Of a stretch of 64,000 nucleotides of DNA, positions 22,401-34,210 are shown piece by piece; positions within the stretch are counted from its first letter, which is position 1, and each line of letters starts with the position of its first letter. This DNA comes from Ditylenchus dipsaci (Eukaryota > Nematoda > Chromadorea > Rhabditida > Anguinidae). The stretch covers positions 1-64,000 of the forward strand of contig SADC01001335.1 in NCBI GenBank assembly GCA_004194705.1. Direction: 5' to 3'. The notes beneath the pieces were generated by a model, which had not been told where the DNA came from, ran no database searches, and saw only the letters and a list, made by a program, of their open reading frames with translations. The position numbers and the translations under genes are program-made.

Positions 22401-22800
22401 AAACGGGAAGAATGTGAAAGAGGAAGCACAAGGTCGGCAGCTAGCTACCTTTTTTCAGCAGAGACACTTAGACCGAAAGAACAAAAATAGGAAAATTGAG
22501 TTTGAGATGTTTTTGGGGCATGAGCTTATTGAGTTTCATTTTTTGGTTGAATTGTATAGCCTAACATTTTTCTTACAAATAGATTTGAAGCTAAAAATTA
22601 GATACTTCCTGCAAGTAGGATTCGAAATCATCGATTTGGTCTTGAAATATTAATAAAGGGGATACAGTAATAAATAAGTTGGTCAAATACGTCAATGTAT
22701 GGATGTATGCTATTCCGGTTTATGGAACTGTTTCAAGGGTCTGTACATGGTGTATCAAGAAATTTTATATTTTTAAAATGGCTGTAATTTTTTGTATACA
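19451..22800. other. gene-free, low-complexity region
   Basis: No protein family, full tRNA or element boundary could be established. A weak tRNA-like D-arm (reverse of 21028-21058) and a GGTTCGAATCC-like box near 21690 occur without a complete cloverleaf. A TA-rich microsatellite is at 22279-22305 and a G-run at 22312. Confidence 0.35.
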
Positions 22801-22804
22801 GCGG

Positions 22805-22950
22805 TTTTTTTGGTGTGTAATGCTAAAAACACGTTTTTGCTTGGTCCCCCTGTGGTTGGGGTCCTGGTCTCTGGGTGATCTTTTGAGGGGCGCGGTCCAA
22901 ACCACAAGGGGACCAAGCAAAAATCGCGTTTTTCACATTATACACTAAAA
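22805..22950. repeat. foldback around CTTGGTCCCCCTGTGG
   Basis: GTGTGTAATGCTAAAAACAC, GTTTTTGCTTGGTCCCCCTG at the left is mirrored by CCACAAGGGGACCAAGCAAA .. ACATTATACAC at the right, with a 40 bp GC-rich loop. It is closely similar to the foldback at 56617-56818. Confidence 0.65.
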
Positions 22951-23034
22951 AATTTTGTCCGCGAGAAAAATTGATTGGCGAAAAGAAAATTTGAAAAAAT
23001 TGCTCTAGAAAAAAGCTAACGTCATTTTAAAAGG

Positions 23035-23845
23035 CATTTTCTGAGAGAATGATAAACCGACTTACCACGATTTTTTTTCAAAATTTTTCTGTGATGTCCA
23101 TTTTGTTTTTTTTTTTCAAAATGATAGTCCATGTGAAATATGCATGTGGACCGAAATATATACATTTTAAATAAGAATAAGATAAGAAAACCTTCAATTT
23201 AACACCGGGTTCGTGTCTAGCGTGGTCGATTCGCATGTGAAACTACTTTAACATCAAGAAATTGCATTCGAATTTCAAAATCCGCTCGGGACAAAAATTT
23301 ATTTAAAGGGGGGGACACTTGGGGGGGTTGAGAAATGGGTTTGCCAGCCTAAGGAAAAACTTATTGACGGGTTGCAAAAATTTTAAATATAAAATTTTCT
23401 ATATGATTTTATGATGGGTTTCACTGAATATTGTCGAATAATGTAGCGAAACCCATCATAAAATCACATAAATAATTTTATATTTAAAATCTTTTTGCAA
23501 CCCATTTATGGGTTTTTCATCAGGTTCGCAAAGCCATTTCTCAACCCCCCAAGTGTCCCCCCCCCCTTTAAAAGAATTTCAATAACTCAATAAGAACAAT
23601 TTTAAATATTTTTTTGTCTCTATCGGATTTTGAAATTTGAAGGCAATTTTTTGATGTTAAAGTAGTTTTACATGCAAATCGACCACGTTGAGCACGAATC
23701 CGGTGTTAAATCTGAAGGTTTTTCTAGCAGAAAAAAAGTTATAGGGAATTCACGTGTGAAGAGTAGCAGAACATGATGGACATCACAGAAAAATTTTGAA
23801 AAAAAATCTTAGTAAGTCGGTTTATCATTCTCTCAGAAATTGTCT
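23035..23845. mobile_element. large palindrome of about 810 bp
   Basis: Nested mirror symmetry centred near 23440: outer arms TGAGAGAATGATAAACCGAC and complement near 23810-23840; middle arms CACCGGGTTCGTG / AGCACGAATCCGGTG; inner arms GGACACTTGGGGGGTTGAG and ATGATTTTATGATGGGTTTC with complements. C- and G-runs of about 7-13 lie in the arms. No coding capacity. Confidence 0.8.
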
Positions 23846-23861
23846 TTTGAAACCCGTTTTC

Positions 23862-24045
23862 TGGGGACGCAACCGACTCGTCAACGCCCTAACTCGCCAA
23901 CGCCAAAACTTGCCCACGCTAAAAAAAACTCGCCAACGCGAAAAATCGCCAACGTCAAATCTCGTCAATGGCGAATCTCACCAACGCAGAGACCTTGCCA
24001 ACTGCAGAACTCGCAAACAAAAAACTCGCGAACGAAAAATTCGAT
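23862..24045. repeat. ACTCGCCAACGC tandem array
   Basis: Twelve or more degenerate units close to AACTCGCCAACGC in one orientation, immediately beside the large palindrome. An inverted partner array was not found in the window. It may be the arm of a foldback truncated at the other end. Confidence 0.6.
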
Positions 24046-24149
24046 ATTACTGCCTCACTTAGGGCCGGCCATAGCGGGCCGTTAAATCGAATTTTCGGCG
24101 CTGCTGTAATATACCCCCCCCCCCAAATTGACCTACTGTCATATAGAGA

Positions 24150-26380
24150 AGTCATATAGAACGTAGCTTAAGAGTTCCAGAAACAGGACCGGTAGCAATA
24201 AATTGTAAATTTAGACCACCTAGACGGTACCCAAAGCAAAACATAAGCCTAAGAAAACGTGAGTGGAACAAGCTCTGGAAGAAACAGAACTGAAAACTGA
24301 GGAAAATGATTCAATTGAAAATAAAGGGCTAAAATTTCTCGAAACAGTTTTTATTTTGCGGTAGAAAGACAGTTTGCATCAACGCCGACTGCTTTTCTAG
24401 TCAAAAAGTAGCTATTTTTGTGTAAGATTTTTTCTGAGTAAAATATCTTTAGGAATCCAAATTACACAATAGAATTTTTTGAAAATGCTTCTTTGCTGAC
24501 ATATAACCGAAAATAAGAAGGTCGCTATTTGAAATCTCGGTGCTCTTATTTTAAGTCATTCCCAAACCTTTTCATCTAAAGACACAACCACACGTGCCTT
24601 CTCCATTTATCTATCCATCCAGCCACAGGCCTTTCAATAAATGAATTGAAAAGGGGCAACGAAAAGGGCTGACCCTTAAAAATCGAGGCACACATAACAC
24701 AACAAAATGGCCGGAAATTGAATTTGGAGTGCAAGTTTAAGCTCTTCAGAACAGCTAAACAATACGCACACCCATCCACAAACAACTCAGAAGAACATAC
24801 AGAAGATAACTGGAAAATAGTCGGGACAAATCTTTGAAGCAAAGAGAAAAAGACCTGGCCGATTCGTCCACCCTCAACTGCAGAGTACCCTCCCTCGCCC
24901 AGATCAATTGCCTGGGCTTGCGCGCAAACAGAAATATATCAGCCACGCCCAGTCAGTTAGACACATCTTAAAGGCTCACTATTGAATGGGTAAGCCAGCC
25001 TGGAGTATGAGAGGGTAGGTACACTGGCCAGCTGGGGGGTACCTGGTTTAGTTTTAGGGTGGGTATATAAAAGTATGTGTGTGCGTGTGCAGCTGGGTAT
25101 ATGCTGATTTAATAGATTTTCAAAACACCTTTTTGATCGATTTTTGGAAGAATTAAAAAAGCGGGGGATCTGTGGAAACTTTATAATATACTAAAGATTG
25201 GAATATAGAAACGAGAAGGTTAAGAACGTAGAGAAAAGTTTTGCAGAGCAGAAAAGAATTAGAAAGTTTTGCAAGTATTGTAATGCTTGCACAAAAAAGA
25301 ATGTCAGATTGAGTTAGAAAAGATGGATTGATTTTGAACAGAGACCTGGGTGAACTGTGCTATCTTTTTTTAAACTAAACAAATATTATTGAGGATGTCC
25401 AATAGTTAGTATGTCGGCCAAATACTATGCCTTGCCCCTCCTATGTGGTCCAAAATTTTTTTTTCCGTAAAAAACGTGTAAAAATAAGTTTTCACGTGTT
25501 TTTTAATACCAAAGAAAATAATTAATTTACATTTTTCAATAACTTTTTTTCACAAAATATCGAAAAAATGAAAAATTAAAAAAATTCAAACCTTTTGTGG
25601 TGTGCAATTAGTTCGCCGATTGCCTAGGACAATCGACCACTCTAAAGAGAACATTTTTTAAGTTTATAAAAAAGTAGAGCTGCTATATTAGCTATTTTGT
25701 TTTACAAAGGTGAATTTGCGACGAAAAAATTATTGTCCATATTAATACTGTCCATATTAAACCAACAAGATTACATAAATGAGTGCATAGCAAAAAAATA
25801 AAAAATATATCATTAATGTTTTTTCAATACTATCTCTGTTGACATTACAATAATAATGGCAGAAATTTGAATCTCAGGTGCGACAGTGACTCTTTTGTCT
25901 CTTGCCGCCTCGCACCAATTCAAATTACAACTGTCGTCAACGCCCATAGTCTTTAAAATTGACCACATTTATGCTAACACGAAAAAAGTCCACAAATTTT
26001 TGTATGGACACTTATGATTGGTAAAGTCAACCAATGAAAAACCACTTAATTAATTTCAACATCAATTATTTATCGAAAGATGTATAAACCTGATGTCAAA
26101 ACTAAAGTGCTCATAAATAAATGAATGACTAAACGCCTAAAACAACAAAATTGAAAAAATAATAATAATTAAAAGCGATAACAAAATGCGGAAAAAATGT
26201 TATTTTATCCTATTTAATTCCTCTTATATGCACATGGGTGTACAGGGTCTTTCAAGGAAACATCCCTTTTTCAATTGTTATAATGTTTTTCTTAAAGAGG
26301 AATTTTGTTCGGTATACAATGCCAACTTTTTTGCTTGATACCCTTGCAAAAACAGACAAAGACTGAACCACAGAAATCCA
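24150..26380. other. gene-free region
   Basis: No supported gene. GGGTATATAAAAGTATG near 25063 is TATA-like, with a GT-rich run after it, but no exon follows. A short hairpin lies at 25459-25505 (AAAAACGTGTAAAAATAAGT..). Confidence 0.35.
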
Positions 26381-26382
26381 GG

Positions 26383-26652
26383 CCCTATATGATAATATAG
26401 GTACCGATTTCACAAAAGGGTCCCCTGTGGTTTTTTTCAATTTTTTGTTACGCATATGCAGTGTATTTTTTGTTTTATTTAGCAAAATGGTACGCAAACA
26501 TCTTGTTGAGAATAAAAAGGCGATCGATCTGAAAACAATCCGTGCTGATATGCCTATAAAAATGTTGTTTCATCTGCTTGTTTTATCATTATTTTGAAAA
26601 AAAAACCACAGGGAGACCCTTTTGTGAAGTCGGTACCTATTGTCATATAGGG
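26383..26652. repeat. foldback bounded by CCCTATATGA
   Basis: CCCTATATGATAATATAGGT, GGTCCCCTGTGGTTTTTTTC at the left is mirrored by AAAACCACAGGGAGACCC .. TCATATAGGG at the right with a loop of about 140 bp. It contains the recurrent CCACAGGG motif. Confidence 0.7.
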
Positions 26653-27645
26653 CCGAAACCCTAGCGAAAATCGGTTTTTTGAAACTGTGTATAAATTTTG
26701 AAATTTCCTCTTAATAAAAGGGACAAAATGAACCTATTTTAGTATGCTTTGAAATACTATGAAAATTTATAAGCCAAAGAAAAAAGAAATCCAGGCACAA
26801 AGTTCAAGAAGCTGCTTTTCATTAAAAAATTGCTTTTCTTTAAATCTTAGTCATACATATTTACATAATTCAAAGATTCGCAGTAAAAAGATTACAACGA
26901 TTAAAGAGAATTCGCCCCAACGGTGGCCGGATTTCTTCAAATACCCTGTACATATCCAACGAAAAAAAACAAAAATATTAATAAGTCTACCAAAATCCTA
27001 TTTTAGTTCCAATATAAACTAGTTTTTAGTCTCACAAATACTTATTAAAAACTACAAACAAAAGAAAATCATAAAACATAACATTTCACTCAACTGAGCA
27101 CTTTCACTTAAAAACAAAAGAAAAAAGACTTAAAACAACAAGAGAGAAGAACAGCTCTAGCGACGAAAAATAAATAGAATAAAAACAATAATCCTCTCAC
27201 AATCCTAAAATAATAATCAAGAAAAGAAGGAAGGCGAGCAAATAATTGGGCTGTTCAATTGAGTGCAGGGGGGGGCTTAGTGCAGGCCACACGTGAATAC
27301 GCGGCGAGAAACAAGAAAATAAAATGGTGAATTTTTTTGAATAAAAGGAAATTTGAGAATAGTTTTTTATTTTAAAAGTTTTGTTGGGATTTGAAAAGGT
27401 TTTTTTGTTGTGGTTGTGTACCGGAAAGAATATTAGCTAGGAGAGCTAGACTGAGACCCTAGAACTTAAATAAAATAAATAAATGGTGAGTTAAAAGGTG
27501 TAACTCCATTCATTTTATTTATTTTTGAATTTCAAGGATTTGAGGTTGCAAGGGAAAAATGGTGAGGAATGTACTTTGTAGATTTTTTTCGAGACAGTTT
27601 CAAAAAGACTATTTATTTGCAGAGGTGAACTTTTCGTTTCATATA
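26653..27645. other. gene-free AT-rich region
   Basis: Lysine-rich chance frames only. A GGGGGGG run lies at 27270. No gene or element boundaries supported. Confidence 0.35.
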
Positions 27646-27713
27646 CAGGGTGCTCCAAAAAAGCACGGATATTAATTCAAATTTTAGCTGATTTTTTCGC
27701 AATGAATTTTGTA

Positions 27714-27956
27714 TACCGTATTTTCTCTAATTATAGACCCGGGTCTATAATTTTTCAACCTCTCGAAAATCGGAAAATTTCGAGGTCGATCTCAAGATTT
27801 TTGGGTGCTCAACCAAAATCTATAAAGCGGAATTGGCAGAGCTCTTGGGAGCTAAGAAAACGCAAAGAAGATATTTTCAAAATGTTTACTCTGCGCCGAG
27901 ATACAGACCTTCAAAGTCGAGGTGGGTCTATAATTAGAGACGGGTCTAGAGAGACG
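27714..27956. mobile_element. TACCGTA MITE, cassette TATAGACCC
   Basis: Left TACCGTATTTTCTCTAATTA then TAGACCCGGGTCTATAATTT; right GTGGGTCTATAATTAGAG then ACGGGTCTAGAGAGACGGG; the terminal TACGGTA is lost. Core as elsewhere (GAGGTCGATCTCAAG, GCAGAGCTCTTGGGAGC). Just upstream, TACAGGGTGCTCCAAAAAAG (27646) resembles a mariner-like end. Confidence 0.8.
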
Positions 27957-27959
27957 GGC

Positions 27960-29990
27960 TGGTCCCTTGCGGGAGGCAATATACAGGTTTGACTGTATTT
28001 AGAATTTTAGAACCTTAGTCGATTCAATATAGGGTTTGTTGGTAATTCCTTGATGCTCTTCAAAAGATACTGGGCTTCTTCAAATTGAAGACCAGCTTTA
28101 TTTTTTGAAAAAATTCTCATCGTCCCAGCCAATTTGATTAATGACCTCCCAGAAATCAAAAAAAAATAGGGGGTATATGGCAGTAGCGTCAAAAAAAAAA
28201 TTCTACATAGATATCGAGGATTCTTAGCTAAACTTTCAAACAAAAAAATCAAAAGGTCGAAAATTTAGAAAGGGGTGTTTTAATGTCGAAAATCGCAGGT
28301 TTTTCGTAGCACTGGTTTTCTGAATTTTTATATTAAAAGTGAAAGTTTATATTAAAAGTTAAAAGTGTTTTCATAAAAAAGGAAAAAAATTAAAAAAAAC
28401 ATTTTTCAAATTATTTGTTGTTTTTTATTATTTTAAAATAAAACAAAGTATTTTTAACATTTCACGAATTTTTCGATTCCCGAAAGAAACATGTTTTTGC
28501 TTTATTTTTAATGGATTTCCCGTTAAAAAATGTCTAGATATACCTAATGTTTTAATAACTCTACGATATTGTTTTAAAAGTTTGTTGTTGAGTAGGCGAA
28601 AATCGTTGAGTGTATAGCAGAACAAGCAGATTTATTAAACAAAAAATAAGTGTCTTAAATAGATGTTAATTAAAGTGTATATACCACTGGCTAGCAGTAA
28701 TAGTAGTAATTTTGAATTTGTTTATTGGTTTTTGCAAGGTCTCTCTCAGAAAAATAGGAGCCCATGAAGAAAAAACTTTGCTGTATAGTTTCTCGAATTA
28801 GATTAAAATTTATAAAAGCAACTGTGATTATCAAAGTCAATTATTACAATATCTTAGCAAGCTTTTGCTCATACATTTTAATAAACGTGACATTCTGTTA
28901 AGATTTTTGGCGCTCAAAAAACATATTCTAGGCAATTGAGATGTACCAAAACATCACACACTCTATTGAACAATAGAACATGTCAATGTCTAAAACCTGT
29001 GTCTACAACCTCTGCGATGTCTAAAAAGTCTAACAACAATGTACAAAAACCTCGGTATTGTGTTCTTTCATATTTTTTATGCTTCCTGTCTCGAGAATTT
29101 TCAATTAAGATTTTTAAATAAAAATATTTCTTGGTGATTCTTGCGATACTCTTCTATAACATTTTTATTCGTGCCATTATTTCCATACCAAATTTATTGT
29201 CAACACTTTTTGCCGAGTCGAGTATTCTCTCATTTTGTGCCAAAACGAAAAAAGTTTTAAACGTCATAAATCAATACTTGAAAAAATAAGCAAATGGAAT
29301 GCTTGACGCCAATTGAAAGCTTAAAATCTACTATTTTTGATGATAAAAATTCTTTTTAAAGTGTCACTAATTGTTTAATTTAGCAGCGAAACCAACAGTT
29401 TGCTAAAAAAAATGTCCTACTTTCTATTTGTTAATAATTTAATGAAGAAAGTTTAGAACTTTTAAAAACATTTAATTTTGTATAGCAACAGACCAAGGCG
29501 ACATTTGTAAAGCTTCCAAAAATATTTGTTTTTGAACACCAACAAACATATTAAAAAGAACTTGGGTATGCAGCTACACTAAGCAGCCTCATTTGGCCTT
29601 ATTGTCCGTGTGTACACACACACACGTCAAATTGGAAGGGAGTGTAATTAATTGGCCTGGAGTGCACGTCAACAACATGTTTGTGCCATATTCAAATTAT
29701 TAATAACATGAACAAAAAGAACAAGGAATTAAAGGTTTTGCATCCAATTAACACTGCACACACAACAACTCACATCAATACACACACATGCACTCAAATT
29801 TTTTCAAACAAGGCTATAGACAGCCCCCATACTACAGTAGAGAAAAATTGACTTTTTAGAAAGTTATTTTTATAAAAAAAATATATAATTAAAATCAGTT
29901 GTTTTTCTAACCAGCGCCTAGATTTTACAAGGATGAGCCAAAGAAACATGCTTTTTTGTTTACGGAATATTTGTTGTCATTACTTGTAAA
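27960..29990. other. gene-free AT-rich region
   Basis: No supported gene. An (AC)n stretch lies at 29612-29626. Repetitive AT-rich sequence with chance frames only. Confidence 0.35.
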
Positions 29991-30059
29991 GACTTGTTAT
30001 GACTCTATGTGAATTCATCTGCAGTGAATTCATCTGCAATTAATGTTTTTCAACAAGGG

Positions 30060-31045
30060 CCGTGGCAAAAAGAGACTCAATATGCATTTTATGATCAAGT
30101 GTACAAATCGGAATCATGGATAAGGTAAGTGAGTGCGCGCATCGGAACTTATTGGGTTGGGGGGGGGGGGGGGGGGTCGGTTTTTTCACTTATTTAAAAA
30201 TAGTGTTTAAACGACTCCTAAGTAATTTTTATATGCTTAAAACGATAAGAAAGTCAATTTCTAACATTTTTCCACACAAAAAATGGTATTTTTGGAAAAA
30301 TTTTTTTGACCTTTTGCCTTGGGGGACCAAGGCAAATTTCCTTGTATTAAGGTATTCTACCCCGTTTTGGTCACTGGAGCTGGGCAAAAAGAGTCTCTTT
30401 ATGCATTTTTAATCAAGAGTCTTGCTCGGAATTATGTCTAAGGTAAGTGAGTGCGCGCATCTCTAACCAACCAAGCCCCTGCGCCCCCGAAGGGGCGCAG
30501 GGGCTTGGTTGGTTAGAGATGAGATGCGCACACCCACATACCTTAGACGCAAATCACTCGTAAGTGACTGTGGATGCATAAAAATGTATGCATACCAGAC
30601 TTTCTTTATGCGGTAGGCCCCAGTCAACAAAACTATGTTCAAATTCCATCTTTTTGTGGTATCCAGGTACCCCTTCAGGTTGGATTGCCTTGGGGACCAA
30701 GGCAAAAAGTCAAATTTCAGTCAAAAATTTTTTTTTATAAAAATCTATTTTTGTGTGGAAAAATGTCAGAAAATAACTTTTTTTTATCGTTTTAAGCATA
30801 TAAAAATTACTTAGGAGTCATTTAAACACTATTTTTATATAAGTGAAAAACCCGCCCCCCCCCCCAACCCAATAAGTGCCCGCGCATCTCTAACTCTCAA
30901 TCCCCCTTCGGGGGCTTGGAGTTGAGATGTGCACACCCACATACCTTAGACACAAATCACTCGAAAGTGACTCTGGATGCATGAAAAAGCATGCATACCA
31001 GAGTTTATTTATGCGGTAGGCCTCAGCTAACAAAACCATGTACCA
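30060..31045. mobile_element. K-core element, split by element H
   Basis: The left part (GCCGTGGCAAAAAGAGACTC .. AATCATGGATAAGGTAAGTG) ends in CGCGCATC at 30143, and the right part resumes CGCGCATCTCTAACTCTCAA at 30881. The K core contains a GC-rich hairpin (CCCCCTTCGGGGG here, GCGCCCCCGAAGGGGCGC elsewhere), flanked by TCTAAGGTAAGTGAGTGCG and, on the other strand, TCTAAGGTATGTGGGTGTG, then an ACTCTGGTATGCATGC hairpin. At least eight copies occur in the window. Confidence 0.75.
30144..30880. mobile_element. foldback element H, contains its own K core
   Basis: Ends GGAACTTATTGGGTTGGG and GGCACTTATTGGGTTGGG (reverse), followed by G-runs of 11-18 and arms with GTGTTTAAACGACTCCTAAG and CCTTGGGGGACCAAGG. 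An 8 bp duplication CGCGCATC (30136-30143, 30881-30888) marks insertion into a K-core element. The interior (30370-30650) is another K core. Confidence 0.88.
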
Positions 31046-31169
31046 TGAAAAATTGAGTTTTGGGTGTCACCTAAAAGTACCCTTTTTGACCATTTTTAAA
31101 GAGATTTAGGGCTGTATTGGGGTGGAAAGGACCAAAAAGGGGCCGCTTTTGTACAAAAAGGAAGATGTT

Positions 31170-31455
31170 AAACATGGTTTTGTTGACTGGGACCTACCGC
31201 ATTAAGAAACTCTGGTATACATACATTTTTTATGCATCCAGAGTCACTTTCGAATGATTTGCGTCTGAGGTATGTGGGTGTGCGCATCTCAACCCCAAGC
31301 CACCAAGCCCCCTGCGCCCCCGAAGGGGTGCAGGGGGCTTGGTTGGTTATAGATGCGCGCACTCACTTACCTTAGACAAAATTCCGAGAAGCACTCTTGA
31401 CCATAAAATGCATATAGAGTCTTTTTTTGCCACGGCCCGAGTTGAAAAACATGGT
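31170..31455. repeat. K core, inverted orientation
   Basis: ACTGGGACCTACCGCATTAA .. GCGTCTGAGGTATGTGGG .. CACTTACCTTAGAC .. TTTGCCACGGCCCGAG. It faces the K core at 30881-31045 and is linked to it through GGGCTGTATTGGGGTGGAAA-type sequence at 31108. Confidence 0.75.
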
Positions 31456-31459
31456 AAAA

Positions 31460-33500
31460 CAGGCAAATGGTCGAAGTTTTAAAATGGCCAAAACTCAATT
31501 TTTTATCGACGAGAATTCAAAAATAATGTCTTTTTTGAACTCCTGAGGTGATTTTAGGTCGATATAGGGTCTTTGGGAACACTTTAAAAAAAATTGTGGT
31601 GGGGGTGTGCACAGCAATAGTACCGAAAAAATAACAGGGGGACCAAGGAAAAATATTGGTACTTATTCTCCAGTAGAACCGTGAAACCTTTTTAAACCGG
31701 AATACCCTAATGTATCACTGTTACCCTCACAAATCTTGTGCTTGACTTAGTCTGAAAACTTCCTTAGAAAAAGTACCCTGATACGACACACTCGCTAATA
31801 CTCTCATCCCAAAGCGTGCCGAGTTAAGAAGGTTTGACTGTACGCTATTTTAAAGAGGTAATTTTTTGTATTCTTCCACTGTCTTATTGTCCACACCTTC
31901 GGCCCTTGATATAGCGACGAAGGAATGAAAACAGTTATTGAAAGATCTGACTAGGGTCTTATAAAGTTGAAGTCGTGGAAAATCCTGTAGTGACAGCCAA
32001 AAATTACCCCAATCAAATGCCTTTTAATCCAAATTTTATTAAGTATTAGACTCGGATAGCTACAGCCCAGTTAAAAAAGTAACATTTATACGTGAAAAAA
32101 CAATGGGAAAAAAGTTTTTCTTTCATATTTCATATTTTGACGTTTGATACCAACTTGAGCCATAAAAATATATATGCACTAAAATAAACAGGAAAGTAAT
32201 TTATTCCCTATGGTTTTTAAAGTTCTTTGGGCGTTTTTAATTGCTAAAAAATGTCATAGGCAACTTTCAAAACTTCAGGTTTGACGCATGAAATTTGAAA
32301 AGTGTCATTTTTGAAGAATGACCTTTTAAATATGTAAAATCGATGGAAAATCGTGAACACTATGGCTTTTGTCTATCCATATCCAAGGAGCATGCCTATT
32401 TGTCAATTGGAGTATTTTTTACTCACAAGTGCCCCCCCCCTTCTCCGCTTCAGTGTTTGAAAAATCCGAAATTGGTATTCTGTCCTCAAAAAGCGTGTAT
32501 CAGGTGAGTCCAGGTTGAGGATAAGTATTACTGTTTCAGTAGCAATCAAACTCTCAAAGACTACCAAAAGTTTTAATTTATTGTGTCTTTTTCACTTTTT
32601 AGTCCTAGAAAAATTCTCAACAAATTTGAATTGCAAAATTATACTTTTTTGAATTAAATTAATAAACAGTTGAAAAGTAAACTTAAAAAATAAATAATTT
32701 TACCAGCGGATATTTCCAATTTTAGAAGAGTATTTTAGAGGTTTTTTAACTTTTAGGCAAAAATACTTAGGTCACCAAGATCAGCAAACTGTATATTTTG
32801 ATACGAGGCACACTGAATTACTATATAAACAGCACAGACAGCCCTAAAGTGCTTTTTATTGTTTTCCAGTATACTTTTTTCATAGCTTTTGGACAATGAA
32901 AACACCATGTATTTCTTCTTTTGAATACGTAAAAATTTGATTTATAATGCTAACAGCTAAAACAATAATGAAAAACCAGAAAAAAGCAGACATTTCACGT
33001 AATAATTAAGCCTATTTAGTGCGGTTAATCAGCCACCCTGTAATTTCGCTTCAAAATTTGCTAGACCTACATCACGGAGAAATAAATTCAAGAAACAGGA
33101 CAATCAGTGACAAATATTAGCTCCTGTTGTGTGGGTAACAGGCCATCAAACAAAAGTATGAGATAAGAGGGCTGGGGCACACCCGCTACTATTGTTGTTT
33201 GGCTATAAAACAAGGGCAGTAGTCATTGAACAAATTACAAGAAGTTCAAATTAATTTTCAAAAACTGATAAGAGCTTTAAAAAAGAAGAGCAAGTGTTGG
33301 TCGTGTGTGTGCAGAGGGGGCATACTTGCACTGACTCACTAGCACAGTGCAATGCAAGAGTCATGTGTGTTTCATAACCCCCGTCTTACACAATACAAAA
33401 AATTCAGGTTTTGATTTGTATGTGGATTTTAATATGTGTTATAAATCTAAAAATGTTTTTTTTTCATTTATTTTTGTTCAAAGAAAGAAAAAGAGTACTA
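31460..33500. other. gene-free region with element fragments
   Basis: TTAAGAAGGTTTGACTGTA (31822-31840) resembles a pogo/Tigger-like end. AAGGAGCATGCC at 32388 is a TTAAAGG..CATG-type end fragment. GGCTATAAAACAAGGGCAGT (33201-33220) is TATA-like without a following exon. No gene supported. Confidence 0.35.
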
Positions 33501-34210
33501 CAGTCGAGTCTCGATATAGTGCGACTCCGATATAGTGCGAGTCGCACTATAGTGCAAATTGGCGACAGGTTTCTTGGCTGTCAATAAAAATCAATAAACG
33601 ATACCCTCGATATAGTGCGAGTCGCGATATAGTGCAAACTTTTGGCCTGTCCTCACTGATAATCTGACCCTCGATATAGTGTGATGCATAAAAAGTGGTT
33701 TTTTTTGTTCGTCGTTTTGTGGAGAAAACACTGCTGATCATGCCATTCTCAGTCACAGCGACGCCTTGGACGAATTCTTTTACCAGGAGAGAAAGAAAAA
33801 TGAAAAGCAGAGCTATTTACCGTATAACCTCTAATAGACGGGCATGCCGTCTATTTTTCAACCCTTGAAAAATCAAAAAAAAATATTCTGATTTTGAGAT
33901 TTTTAGGTGCTCAACGAAAGTCTAAAAAATAAAATCAACTAAGATCGCCGTGATTAAGAAAATGCAAAAAACAGATCTGCAGAACAATATTCCTGGGCTG
34001 AGATATAGGTCCTTCAGTCTATTAGAGGATGCCCTACACCATTTTTTGAGTTTTATAGTGTTTTTACTTAAGAATTTTTTTCAAAAAACCTGACGGGGGG
34101 CTATAGCCCCCTCAGCCCCCCCCCTCCCTAGCTACACCCATGTCTACACCTCCGGCTAAAAAAAAAAAAAAAAAGGTTAGAATAGCTCACCCTCGATATA
34201 GTGCGACTTG
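33501..34210. mobile_element. pogo/Tigger-like end with CTCGATATAGTGCGA array
   Basis: TA then CAGTCGAGTCTCGATATAG is a typical pogo/Tigger-like terminus. Units of CTCGATATAGTGCGA recur at 33501-33555, 33604-33635, 33670-33685 and 34191-34206. The other end is not found. A TACCGTA MITE is nested at 33818. Short open text near 33735-33830 (ADHAILSHSDALDEFFYQER) may be a transposase remnant; unproven. Confidence 0.6.
33818..34037. mobile_element. TACCGTA MITE, cassette GACGGGCA
   Basis: Left TACCGTATAACCTCTAATAG then ACGGGCATGCCGTCTATTTT; right CAGTCTATTAGAGGATGCCC with the last bases lost. Core degenerate but recognisable (GGTGCTCAACGAAAGTC). Nested in the Tigger-like element. Confidence 0.7.

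Noticed and set aside
25063..25085. TATA-box-like TATATAAAAG
   Set aside because: No exon, initiator or gene downstream on either strand.
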